Shown here: in pieces, positions 18,665-26,890 of the stretch
Layout: every line of letters starts with the position of its first letter
Numbering within the stretch: position 1 is the stretch's first letter
Position numbers and translations under genes: made by a program
NCBI GenBank assembly: GCA_934617065.1
Contig: CAKTTY010000002.1
Span: 206,725-270,724 of the forward strand
Source of the DNA: an uncultured Eggerthellaceae bacterium
Lineage (GTDB): Bacteria > Actinomycetota > Coriobacteriia > Coriobacteriales > Eggerthellaceae
DNA length: 64,000 bases
Reading direction: 5' to 3'
The notes under the pieces: model-generated
Seen by the model: only the letters and a program-made list of their open reading frames with translations
What the model was told of the DNA's origin: nothing
The model's database searches: none

Positions 18665-19938
18665 GTTCCCTCGTACAGGCGTTCAAGGTACCTGAGCTCA
18701 GGAATAAAATCCTGTTCACTCTTGGTATCTTGGTGCTATACCGATTCGGCGCTTACCTGCCGGTGCCGGGCATCCCGTTCCAGGCATTTGCTGATTCTTT
18801 TTCTCAGCAGGGTGTCTCGATGGTTATGCTCGACCTTTTCACTGGCGGTGCTTTGTCGAACTTCTCGGTATTTGCACTGGGTATTATGCCGTACATCACT
18901 GCATCTATTATTATGCAGTTGATGCAAGGTGTTATTCCTGCCGTTGGCCGCTGGGCTAAAGAGGGCGAAACGGGCAGGCGTCGTATTACTCAGGTTACGC
19001 GTTACCTTACGCTTGGTCTGGGTCTGATCAACGCTGTTGGTTACCTTTTCCTCTTCAAGTCCGAGGCTTATGGTGTTGTTTTCAGCACCGCTGTTCCTGA
19101 GATCGTCACCGACATCTTGGTTGTGTTCACTCTTGTAGTTGGCACTGCTTTGATCATGTGGATGGGCGAGCTCATTACTCAGCACGGTGTTGGCAATGGT
19201 ATGTCGTTGATCATCTTCGTTTCCATCATCTCTTCGGTTCCGTCGGCAATCTTCTCGTCGATCAACCTGAATGCAGATATGGGTATGGGCATTGCGGTAA
19301 CCGTTCTTATTTTGGTTGTAGTGCTGCTTTGCATCCCTGCGATTATCTTCGTAGAGCGTGCTCAGCGTCGTATCCCAATTAGCTATGCAAAGCGCGTTCA
19401 GGGTCGTAAGGTTATGGGCGGTCAGAGCTCTTACCTTCCTATCAAGATCAACGCTGCAGGTGTTATTCCTATCATCTTCGCAAGCTGCTTGATTTATTTC
19501 CCTGCGCAGATCGCTGCTTTGTTCAATGTTGATTGGCTCACCATGGTTGCCAATGCTATTTCGGCAGGTTGGGTGAACTGGATCCTCACTGCGCTGCTCA
19601 TTGTGTTCTTCGCATACTTCTACACCTCGATTGTTTTCAATCCCGAGGACACTGCGGAAAACCTTCAGCGTCAGGGTGGATTTATTCCCGGTATTCGTCC
19701 TGGTCAGAATACCGTGCAGTACATTAAGGATGTTCTGCACAGGGTTACGCTTCCTGGTGCGATTTTCATCGCAGCCATTGCGGTTGTCCCTTCCATATTG
19801 TTCTACTTTACGAACAATTCTTTGATTCAGGCGTTTGGCGGTACCTCGATCCTCATCATGATCGGTGTTGCTTTGGACACTATGAATAAGATCGAGTCGC
19901 AGTTGAAAATGTACAACTACGACGGATTCTTCAAGTAA
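18658..19938 (+). CDS. secY: Protein translocase subunit SecY, TTG start
   Basis: Channel-forming subunit of the Sec translocon, 426 residues with ten predicted membrane helices. It starts [21 protein letters not shown] and has [21 protein letters not shown], the cytoplasmic loops [16 protein letters not shown] and the [17 protein letters not shown] segment. The start is a TTG at 18658 overlapping the rplO stop by seven bases, with GGAAAGG upstream. SecE lies 27 kb downstream in this window. Confidence 0.96.
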   Translation: MLSSLVQAFKVPELRNKILFTLGILVLYRFGAYLPVPGIPFQAFADSFSQQGVSMVMLDLFTGGALSNFSVFALGIMPYITASIIMQLMQGVIPAVGRWAKEGETGRRRITQVTRYLTLGLGLINAVGYLFLFKSEAYGVVFSTAVPEIVTDILVVFTLVVGTALIMWMGELITQHGVGNGMSLIIFVSIISSVPSAIFSSINLNADMGMGIAVTVLILVVVLLCIPAIIFVERAQRRIPISYAKRVQGRKVMGGQSSYLPIKINAAGVIPIIFASCLIYFPAQIAALFNVDWLTMVANAISAGWVNWILTALLIVFFAYFYTSIVFNPEDTAENLQRQGGFIPGIRPGQNTVQYIKDVLHRVTLPGAIFIAAIAVVPSILFYFTNNSLIQAFGGTSILIMIGVALDTMNKIESQLKMYNYDGFFK

Positions 19939-19940
19939 TA

Positions 19941-19968
19941 AGAAAGGCGGCAATTAGCCGCCTTTCTT
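19941..19968 (+). terminator. Terminator after secY
   Basis: An 11-bp perfect stem AGAAAGGCGGC/GCCGCCTTTCT with an AATTA loop and a short T-rich tail. Confidence 0.85.
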
Positions 19969-20007
19969 ATTTGAGCAATATCACTTTGCTCTTAATGCGC
20001 TTCAATT

Positions 20008-20016
20008 TGTTAAAAT
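20008..20016 (+). promoter_or_regulatory. Candidate promoter of adk
   Basis: Extended -10 TGtTAAAAT at 20008-20016. A TTGCTC at 19986-19991 is a possible but widely spaced -35. adk begins 41 bases downstream. Confidence 0.45.
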
Positions 20017-20057
20017 AGATTGATCGATTTCTATCGTGTTACGAAAGGAACATTTCC

Positions 20058-20684
20058 ATGAATATCGTTTTGCTGGGCGCACCGGGCGCTGGTAAGGGCA
20101 CTCAGGCTGCAAAGCTGGTAGAGAAGTATGGCTTTGCTCACATCTCCACTGGCGACATGCTTCGCGCTGCCGTTAAGAACCAGACTCCTCTTGGTCTTGA
20201 GGCTAAGAAGTACATGGATGCTGGCGATCTTGTGCCCGATGAAGTTGTAATTGGCCTCGTAAAAGAGCGTCTGCAGGATGCCGATACCGCCAATGGCTTC
20301 ATCCTTGACGGCTTCCCCCGCACCTCTACTCAGGCCGTTGCGCTTGATTCGGAGCTTTCTTCCCTCGAGCGTCCTCTTGATGCTGCTCTTCTTGTTGATG
20401 TTGACAAGGAAGTTATCATTAAGCGTCTTACCTCTCGTCGCATGTGCCGCGACTGCGGTTACATCGGTTCCGACGCTGACGCTGCTTGCCCTAAGTGCAA
20501 TGGCGAAATGTACCAGCGCGACGACGATAATGAAGCTACGGTACGTAACCGCCTTGATGTTTACGAGAGCTCCACTGCTCCGCTCATCGATTACTACCGT
20601 GGTTGCGAGCTTCTGAAGGAGATCGATGGCGACCGCGATCCTCAGGTAGTATTTGACGCAATCGTTTCCACGCTCGGCTTGTAA
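20058..20684 (+). CDS. adk: Adenylate kinase
   Basis: Interconverts ATP, AMP and ADP. The 208-residue protein has the P-loop GAPGAGKGTQ (7-16), the AMP site HISTGDMLR, FILDGFPRT, and a LID domain with a four-Cys zinc site (Cys130, 133, 144, 147) as in Gram-positive enzymes. It has its own candidate promoter and terminator, and is not followed by map and infA as in the usual spc order. Confidence 0.97.
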   Translation: MNIVLLGAPGAGKGTQAAKLVEKYGFAHISTGDMLRAAVKNQTPLGLEAKKYMDAGDLVPDEVVIGLVKERLQDADTANGFILDGFPRTSTQAVALDSELSSLERPLDAALLVDVDKEVIIKRLTSRRMCRDCGYIGSDADAACPKCNGEMYQRDDDNEATVRNRLDVYESSTAPLIDYYRGCELLKEIDGDRDPQVVFDAIVSTLGL

Positions 20685-20701
20685 GCAAGCGTCTTAATGT
20701 G

Positions 20702-20731
20702 TCCCCGCATCGTTTGGTGCGGGGATTTTTT
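20702..20731 (+). terminator. Terminator after adk
   Basis: A stem TCCCCGCATC/GGTGCGGGGA with a GTTT loop and six T residues. Confidence 0.9.
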
Positions 20732-20803
20732 ATTCTCGTGCTTCTTCTGAAAGAGCAGTGCGTGGGCAATATGGCGTAAGTGTATCTTGTAAAATGATTC
20801 GCT

Positions 20804-23065
20804 ATGAAACCTATTGAAGACATTGCATTTGACTGCATAGACCTCGCCAAAGCTAATCGAGGTCGAATTAAACATGCGCTATCCCGCATTTTCGTGGTTG
20901 CTATTGTTGCGTTGCTCCTCGAAATCTTTCTGTTCAATATGAACTATTTTCGATCGGCTACCTATGAGCCGATCAATTTAGCTGATCGCATTAGCCTTGA
21001 TGCAAACGATACGGGAACTTCGAATTTCGGTTTAGGGCACAGCGAGCAGTACAAGTTTACTGAGTCGAAAACTGCTGTAGATTTTTACGATCTCAACAAA
21101 GTAGTAAATAACATTCATCTTGATTTTGATAATTCGCAGCCTGCTCAGAATCTTAAGGTCAAAATCAGCTTTACCGACGCTGCTCATGAAACCTATTTTT
21201 CGACGACCGAGTATACATTCGGTGTTCCTGAAATAGACGTTTCAACGTATAGCGAGCAAAGTCAGTATCTATACCTTGAGAGTTCAGGCGCAATCCAGAA
21301 CTTGCGTATCGAAATTGTGAGCGATGATGCACGGTACCCTGTTGTTCTCAATACGGTGGTCATCAATGAGCGTCAGCCATTTGAGTTCAATGGTCTACGC
21401 TATTTCCTGACGTTTGCGGTTCTGCTCTTGCTTTATGTGTTTCGACCTGGCTCGAGCATTTATCGTTGCCGAGTTAAGGAACATCCGAGGTTTTCCCGTG
21501 CATGCATCGTCCTGGCAACAGCTTGCGAGATTTTCGTTCTTACTGCGTACCTTTTACTTGGATCAAACCAGGTTGGTATTGCTACGGCTAATTACAATTC
21601 GGGCTCCTGGGATGGCCACAGCATTGTAAACACCTATAAGGTTGGTGGAGATAATGCCCAGCAGTATGCTGAGCTCGCGAAGGCTATGGCTGATGGCCAG
21701 CTGTATTTGGAGGTGGAGCCTCCCCAATGGCTGGTAGACATGGACAACCCCTATGACAAGGGTGCACGTGATGAACTCCAGAAGCAGACAGGTGAATCGT
21801 ACCTGTTCGACGTGGCGTACTACGAGGGCCATTACTATGTGTATTTTGGCGTGTTGCCAGTGCTGCTGTTCTATTTGCCGTTCTACTTGCTTACAGGGTC
21901 TAGTTTCCCAACGGCAATTGGCGTTTTAATTGCTTGCATTATGTTCGTGCTGGGTGTAACGGCTCTGATGGATCGTTTTGCGCGACATCATTTTAAGCGT
22001 GTTAGCTTAGGCTTGTTCCTCTTGCTGCAAATGCCCTTGGTGGCTTGTTCGGGCATGCTGTATCTAGCGAAGTTCCCAACGTTCTATTCGCTCCCAATTG
22101 CAATGGCTTTGGCTTTTACGGTATGGGGCTTGTATTTTTGGCTTCACGGGCGGTCAACGGAAAGAGCAGCAGGATGGTACCTCGCTGGTTCTCTGTGCAT
22201 GGCCCTTGTGGTTGCGTGTCGTCCTCAGTTCCTCATTTTCTCGCTGTTGGCGTTCCCGCTGTTTTGGCGCAAGTTCATTACTGAAAAGCACCTGTTCACT
22301 AAGAAGGGGTCAAAGGAATTTGCGTGCCTTTTGGCGCCCTATTTTGTTGTTGCCGCTGGCATCATGATGTATAACCGTGCGCGCTTTGGCTCTTTCTTCG
22401 ATTTTGGAGCAAATTACAACCTTACGGTAAACGACATGACGCAGCGCGGCATGAACGCTGGCCGTTTGCTGCCGGCTTTGTTCGCATATTTCCTGCAGAC
22501 CCCAACTACTACCGGCGTGTTCCCTTGGCTTCAGCCAACCACGTTTGATACTACGTACTTAGGTCAAACTATCAAGGAAGTAACATTTGGTGGCATTTTA
22601 GTATGCTTGCCTATTTTGTGGGTGCTGGCATTTGCTAAGCCGATACTTTCTTATCGTATTAGAGAACGTTCTACTCATACCGTTGCCAGTGTCGTGATGA
22701 CCATGCTGGCATCCGCGCTCATTGTTGCTTGCCTTGATGCTCAGATGGCGGGTATTCTGCAGCGCTATACCGCCGACTACAGCATCCTAATGCTGATTCC
22801 CTCAATCTTGCTTTGCTTCATTGCGAACGATGCTCTGGCTCCTGATAGAGAGAACGATTGCCGCGATGTTGAACTGAAGGTTGGAAGTTCTGCGGTTCCC
22901 AAAGTACTTGCACACCGCCTTTTCCTTCGTGTCTTAGGGGTATTGGTGTTTCTGAGTTTGTTGTATTCCACCCTAGTTTGCTTTATACCCGAAACCGGTT
23001 GGTATTCCGATGTATACGCATGGGCCTACCAAGACCTTATCGAAATGGTTGAGTTCTGGACGTAG
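20804..23065 (+). CDS. Large polytopic membrane protein, GT-C-like, function unknown
   Basis: A 753-residue protein. One membrane helix (about 27-45) is followed by a predicted extracytoplasmic beta-rich domain (about 50-190), then roughly ten hydrophobic helices. The segment YYEGHYYVYFGVLPVLLF resembles conserved stretches in membrane glycosyltransferase-like proteins of Firmicutes and Actinobacteria, but no catalytic motif can be named, so function is open. There is no Shine-Dalgarno. TAAAAT at 20790-20795 lies close enough to the ATG for a leaderless transcript. It is flanked by terminators on both sides and occupies the place where the rest of the spc/alpha operon would normally be. Confidence 0.85.
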   Translation: MKPIEDIAFDCIDLAKANRGRIKHALSRIFVVAIVALLLEIFLFNMNYFRSATYEPINLADRISLDANDTGTSNFGLGHSEQYKFTESKTAVDFYDLNKVVNNIHLDFDNSQPAQNLKVKISFTDAAHETYFSTTEYTFGVPEIDVSTYSEQSQYLYLESSGAIQNLRIEIVSDDARYPVVLNTVVINERQPFEFNGLRYFLTFAVLLLLYVFRPGSSIYRCRVKEHPRFSRACIVLATACEIFVLTAYLLLGSNQVGIATANYNSGSWDGHSIVNTYKVGGDNAQQYAELAKAMADGQLYLEVEPPQWLVDMDNPYDKGARDELQKQTGESYLFDVAYYEGHYYVYFGVLPVLLFYLPFYLLTGSSFPTAIGVLIACIMFVLGVTALMDRFARHHFKRVSLGLFLLLQMPLVACSGMLYLAKFPTFYSLPIAMALAFTVWGLYFWLHGRSTERAAGWYLAGSLCMALVVACRPQFLIFSLLAFPLFWRKFITEKHLFTKKGSKEFACLLAPYFVVAAGIMMYNRARFGSFFDFGANYNLTVNDMTQRGMNAGRLLPALFAYFLQTPTTTGVFPWLQPTTFDTTYLGQTIKEVTFGGILVCLPILWVLAFAKPILSYRIRERSTHTVASVVMTMLASALIVACLDAQMAGILQRYTADYSILMLIPSILLCFIANDALAPDRENDCRDVELKVGSSAVPKVLAHRLFLRVLGVLVFLSLLYSTLVCFIPETGWYSDVYAWAYQDLIEMVEFWT

Positions 23066-23147
23066 GCGTATGGTCTCCATGGGGTGCGGAGCTGCATAGC
23101 AACGCGAGGCTCGTGAGGTTGCCTCAATTGCATTTGAACGAATTAAC

Positions 23148-23184
23148 GGATCAGATGAGCTTGTCTTGTCTGGTCCATTTTTTT
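23148..23184 (+). terminator. Terminator of the 753-residue membrane protein gene
   Basis: A 9-bp stem with G:U pairs (GGATCAGAT with GTCTGGTCC), an 11-base loop and a seven-T run. Confidence 0.7.
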
Positions 23185-23401
23185 GATTAGGCAACAAGAA
23201 TACTGAATTTTTTGCGAGCCACTAAAAAGGTACGTATTTTGATTTTCTGCCGTTCGCCCCGACAACCCAACCAGTGGCAACTGCCGAATTCCGTCTACCG
23301 ACCTATATCTAACACGTTCGGAAACCCCTAAAGGGCGAAAACGTGTGCTCGCTACAATTAAGAAGCTTTCTAAAAAGCAAACCTTAAGCGAGAGGAGAGG
23401 T
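23185..23401 (+). promoter_or_regulatory. Upstream region of porGDAB
   Basis: About 215 non-coding bases. The porG promoter must lie here; TATATC near 23304 is the only weak -10 candidate. A purine-rich GAGAGGAGAGG serves as the Shine-Dalgarno of porG. Confidence 0.4.
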
Positions 23402-23974
23402 ATGTCACAGTTGACCGAAATCCGCTGGCATGCACGTGCTGGCCAAGGTGCGGTTACGGCGGCGAAGCTTGTCGCGGACACGGCACTGCTGCAGGGCAAC
23501 TACATCCAGGCTATGCCCGAATATGGTCCGGAGCGTACGGGAGCACCCCTGAAGGCGTATACGCGTGTATCCAGTGATCCCATCGAGGTTCACAACAACA
23601 TTCAGAATCCCGACATCGTTATCATCATGGATGACACCCTGTTGGCTTCTACAGACGTAATGGAGGGTATGCCCGAAGACGGTATCCTCCTGTTCAACAC
23701 CACAATGACAGCTGCTGAAGCCCGTGCAGCGGTAGGTGCTCCTGAAAGCATGCGTGTTGCTGTAGTTGATGCTTCGGGCATCGCACTTGCAACCATCAAG
23801 AAGGACATGCCTAATACCCCGATCGTAGGCGCATTGGCTAAGATCACGGGTCTTTTCCCGGTTGAAAAGGTCAAGGAACGCCTGGTTATCACCTTCGGCA
23901 AGAAGTTCTCCCAGGAAATGATCGACGCGAACCTCGCCTCCGTTGAGCGCGCTTATCAGGAGGTGCAAGAATAA
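23402..23974 (+). CDS. porG: 2-oxoacid:ferredoxin oxidoreductase, gamma subunit
   Basis: Gamma subunit of the ferredoxin-dependent pyruvate/2-oxoacid oxidoreductase, which makes acetyl-CoA and reduced ferredoxin in anaerobes. 190 residues: EIRWHARAGQGAVTAAKLVAD and PEYGPERTGAPLKAYTRVS are family signatures. The frame is open to 23345, but ATG 23402 has the Shine-Dalgarno and the conserved start. The stop overlaps porD by one base. The four subunits lie in the order gamma-delta-alpha-beta. Confidence 0.94.
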   Translation: MSQLTEIRWHARAGQGAVTAAKLVADTALLQGNYIQAMPEYGPERTGAPLKAYTRVSSDPIEVHNNIQNPDIVIIMDDTLLASTDVMEGMPEDGILLFNTTMTAAEARAAVGAPESMRVAVVDASGIALATIKKDMPNTPIVGALAKITGLFPVEKVKERLVITFGKKFSQEMIDANLASVERAYQEVQE

Positions 23975-24312
23975 TGTCCAAGTACCAGTTTGATGGCTCC
24001 AACTACGATAATTGGAAGCCCGAAGATTTTCCAACCGGTTATGTGTGCCCCGAAGGCGGCACGTCAACCAACTGCTACACCGGCGGTTGGCGCTCCAATC
24101 GTCCCATCTGGGATTCCGAGAAGTGCTCCAATTGCATGCTGTGTTGGGCTTACTGCCCCGATTCCTCCATTGAGGTTAAAGACGGCGCAATGACGGGCAT
24201 CGACCTGTTCCATTGCAAGGGCTGTGGCGTTTGCGTTCAGGAGTGCAAGTTCGGCGCACTCGAGCTTATCTCCGAGGCTGAAGCCCAGGAGCAGGAAGCG
24301 AAGGGGGAGTAA
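23974..24312 (+). CDS. porD: 2-oxoacid:ferredoxin oxidoreductase, delta subunit (2[4Fe-4S])
   Basis: Ferredoxin-like electron-transfer subunit of 112 residues. Two four-cysteine clusters are visible, CSNCMLCWAYCPD and CKGCGVCVQECKFGA, each able to hold a [4Fe-4S] centre. The N-terminus contains the GGWRSNRPIWDSEKC segment typical of PorD. It is translationally coupled to porG and two bases from porA. Confidence 0.95.
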   Translation: MSKYQFDGSNYDNWKPEDFPTGYVCPEGGTSTNCYTGGWRSNRPIWDSEKCSNCMLCWAYCPDSSIEVKDGAMTGIDLFHCKGCGVCVQECKFGALELISEAEAQEQEAKGE

Positions 24313-24314
24313 CC

Positions 24315-25502
24315 ATGGCAGAAAAGAAGATGTTCTCCGCTACGGGCAACCAGATGGTGGCAGATGCCTTCCGTCAGGTTAATCCTGATGTTATGGCGGC
24401 TTACCCCATTACTCCTCAGACCACCATTGTTGAAGGCTATGCAAAGTTCGTTGCCGACGGAAAGGTAACCACCGAATACGTCCCCACCGAATCCGAGCAT
24501 TCCGCGCTTTCCGCATGTATTGGCGCTTCTGCTGCTGGTGCGCGTGTTGCAACCGCAACAAGCTCCCAGGGCTTGGCCTACATGTGGGAGGAACTGCACA
24601 TTGCGTCCGGCATGCGTTGCCCCATTGTTATGGCAAACGCCAATCGTGCACTTTCCGCTCCTATTAACATCCACGGAGATCATTCCGACATCATGAGTGC
24701 TCGTGACTGCGGTTGGGGCATGATGTTTGCCGAAACCGCTCAGGAGGCTTACGACAACACCATCATCGCGTTCAAGGTTGCCGAAGATCCCAATGTTCTA
24801 CTTCCGGTTCTCACCACTCTCGATGGCTTTGTTACCACGCACGCTATGGATTGCTGCGTGATGGAAGAAGATCAGGTAGTAAAAGATTTCGTAGGCAATT
24901 ACGAGCCGAAGTACCCTCTTCTTGATACTGAAAACCCTGTTGGCCAGGGCATGTTCGCAACGCTTGGTAACGGCTACATGAAGTACAAGCTCACCGAGCG
25001 CCACGCTCTTGACAACGCAATGGAAGCTTTTGAGCGCCATGGCAAGGAATGGGCTGAAATCACGGGTCGTCCGTTCGAGCTGGTTGATGCATGGGGTACC
25101 GAAGACGCTGATTACATCATCGTTGTTTTGGGCTCTTGCGCAGGCAATGCTCGTTTCCAGGCTCGCAAGCTGCGCGAGCAGGGCAAAAAGGTCGGCGTTG
25201 TTCGTCCTCGCATCTTCCGTCCGTTCCCTGCAAAGCAGATTGCTGAAGCTTGCAAAAACGCTAAGGCCGTGGCTGTTCTGGATCGTTCCGATTCCTTCGG
25301 TTCCCCGCATGCTCCCTTGGCGCTCGAGGTCCGCTCTGCCTTCCATGCAAATGGGGTTGACGCTCTTGTCAACGATTACGTTGTGGGCCTTGGCGGCGCA
25401 GACATCACCCTCGAGCAGATGAACACTGTGTTCTCTGACCTTGAGGCGCGCGCTGCAGGCGAGGGCGACGGTTCCATCAAGTATCTCGGCATCGAAGAGT
25501 AA
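24315..25502 (+). CDS. porA: 2-oxoacid:ferredoxin oxidoreductase, alpha subunit
   Basis: Alpha subunit of 395 residues carrying the 2-oxoacid-binding pyrimidine domain. Key stretches are AAYPITPQTTIVEGYAKF, VPTESEHSALSACIGAS, ATATSSQGLAYMWEEL and the ANRALSAPINIHGDHSD loop. These fit pyruvate oxidoreductase better than 2-oxoglutarate or branched-chain types, though the substrate is not proven. Ends 10 bases before porB. Confidence 0.94.
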   Translation: MAEKKMFSATGNQMVADAFRQVNPDVMAAYPITPQTTIVEGYAKFVADGKVTTEYVPTESEHSALSACIGASAAGARVATATSSQGLAYMWEELHIASGMRCPIVMANANRALSAPINIHGDHSDIMSARDCGWGMMFAETAQEAYDNTIIAFKVAEDPNVLLPVLTTLDGFVTTHAMDCCVMEEDQVVKDFVGNYEPKYPLLDTENPVGQGMFATLGNGYMKYKLTERHALDNAMEAFERHGKEWAEITGRPFELVDAWGTEDADYIIVVLGSCAGNARFQARKLREQGKKVGVVRPRIFRPFPAKQIAEACKNAKAVAVLDRSDSFGSPHAPLALEVRSAFHANGVDALVNDYVVGLGGADITLEQMNTVFSDLEARAAGEGDGSIKYLGIEE

Positions 25503-25512
25503 GGGGCATCCA

Positions 25513-26457
25513 ATGGCAAACATCAAGCAACTTTCTGCCCGCCCCGACGATTTGGCTCCTGGCCATCGCCTGTGTGGCGGTTGCGGCGCATCTATGGCAG
25601 TGCGCCAGGTCCTCATGGGCCGCAACGACTACGACGTTGTGTGCTGCTCGGCAACGGGCTGCCTGGAAGTATCCACTTCCATCTATCCGGACAACGCGTG
25701 GAACGTTCCATTCATTCACAATGCATTCGCAAATGCGGGCGCAACTATTTCTGGCGTAGAGGCAGCTTACAAGGGTCTTCAGCGTGCAGGCAAGATCCCT
25801 GCAGACAAGAAGATCAAGTTCGTTGCCTTCGGCGGCGACGGCGGCACCTACGACATCGGTTTGCAGTCTCTGTCCGGCGCTATGGAACGCGGTCACGATA
25901 TCGTGTATGTCTGCTACGACAACGGCGCATACATGAACACGGGCATCCAGCGTTCTTCTGCAACTCCTAAGGGCGCATGGGCAACTACGTCTGAAGTTGG
26001 TAAGGAACAGCAGGGCAAGCCCCAGAAGCGCAAGGATCTTACCTCCATCATGGCAGCTCATGGTGTTCCCTATGTTGCTCAGGCAACCGTAGGCAATTGG
26101 CGCGACCTGGTAAGCAAGGCGGAAAAGGCAATTGCCGTTGACGGTCCCGCTTTCCTGAACGTTATGGCTCCTTGCCCCCGCGGCTGGCGTATCGATTCCA
26201 GCATGACTGCAGAGATCTGCCGCATGGCGGTAAACTCCAAGTTCTGGCCTTTGTTCGAGGTTGAAAACGGCAAGTGGAAGCTCACCCCGGTTCGCGACAA
26301 GAACCTTATTCCTGTAAAGGACTTCCTGAAGCCTCAGGGCCGTTTCAAGCACCTTTTCAAGCCTGGCAACGAAGCTCTGTTGGAAGAAATCCAGCAAGAC
26401 GTTGATGATTTCTGGGCTTACCTCGAGGGTCGCGTAGAAGGCTCCAAGGATCTGTAG
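25513..26457 (+). CDS. porB: 2-oxoacid:ferredoxin oxidoreductase, beta subunit (TPP)
   Basis: Beta subunit of 314 residues, binding thiamine diphosphate and one [4Fe-4S] cluster. It has GHRLCGGCGASMAVRQ near the N-terminus, the TPP motif GDGGTYDIGLQSLSGA with the YDNGAYMNTGIQRS ending, and the SSATPKGAWATTS loop. The frame is open upstream within porA, but ATG 25513 gives the conserved start. The gene closes the por operon, followed by a strong terminator. Confidence 0.95.
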   Translation: MANIKQLSARPDDLAPGHRLCGGCGASMAVRQVLMGRNDYDVVCCSATGCLEVSTSIYPDNAWNVPFIHNAFANAGATISGVEAAYKGLQRAGKIPADKKIKFVAFGGDGGTYDIGLQSLSGAMERGHDIVYVCYDNGAYMNTGIQRSSATPKGAWATTSEVGKEQQGKPQKRKDLTSIMAAHGVPYVAQATVGNWRDLVSKAEKAIAVDGPAFLNVMAPCPRGWRIDSSMTAEICRMAVNSKFWPLFEVENGKWKLTPVRDKNLIPVKDFLKPQGRFKHLFKPGNEALLEEIQQDVDDFWAYLEGRVEGSKDL

Positions 26458-26504
26458 GCGCAGTGCTTGGGCTAAGCTAATCCCCAAGTAAAGTTGTCTA
26501 ACCA

Positions 26505-26536
26505 AGCCGCGAGATGCACTATCTCGCGGCTTTTTT
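26505..26536 (+). terminator. Terminator after porB
   Basis: An 11-bp stem AGCCGCGAGAT/ATCTCGCGGCT with a GCACT loop and six T residues. Confidence 0.93.
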
Positions 26537-26537
26537 C

Positions 26538-26565
26538 TTGACGGGGCGCTATAGTGCGCTATAGT
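26538..26565 (+). promoter_or_regulatory. Promoter of the riboflavin operon
   Basis: TTGACG (26538-26543), 16 bases, TATAGT (26560-26565). The -10 lies in a perfect 10-bp tandem duplication GCGCTATAGT (26546-26565), giving a second upstream TATAGT. Confidence 0.75.
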
Positions 26566-26583
26566 AACCAATGGAAAATGAAT

Positions 26584-26734
26584 ACGGTCTTCAGGGCGAG
26601 GCGAAACTCCTCACTGGCGGTAACGTGAAAGCTTCTGCAAAGAAGCAATTGCGAAGCCCGCGACCCTTGTGCAAGCAAGGCTGATCTGGTGAAAATCCAG
26701 AGCCAACGGTTACAGTCCGGATGGAAGAAGACGA
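26584..26734 (+). promoter_or_regulatory. FMN riboswitch (RFN element)
   Basis: All conserved RFN blocks are visible in order: TCTTCAGGGCGAGGCGAAA, CTCACTGGCGGTAA, GAAGCCCGCGACC, GATCTGGTGAAAATCCAG, GCCAACGGTTACAGTC and GGATGGAAGAAGA. It is followed by an intrinsic terminator before ribD, so FMN is expected to stop transcription of ribD-ribE-ribBA-ribH. Confidence 0.96.
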
Positions 26735-26779
26735 TGAATCGGATCGGCTATTTGGCCGCGCTTGTTTGTCATGTGAAAG

Positions 26780-26809
26780 CCCTGGAACGCTATGTTCCAG
26801 GGTTTTTTT
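26780..26809 (+). terminator. Riboswitch-controlled terminator upstream of ribD
   Basis: A 9-bp stem CCCTGGAAC/GTTCCAGGG with a GCTAT loop and seven T residues, 45 bases after the FMN aptamer. It is the expression platform. Confidence 0.9.
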
Positions 26810-26890
26810 CATACAGGACGTATCTCCGTTCGTCGCTTACCCACTCAAGATGGTATTCGCGACAACGAATATGAAAGGAGGTGCAGTTCC

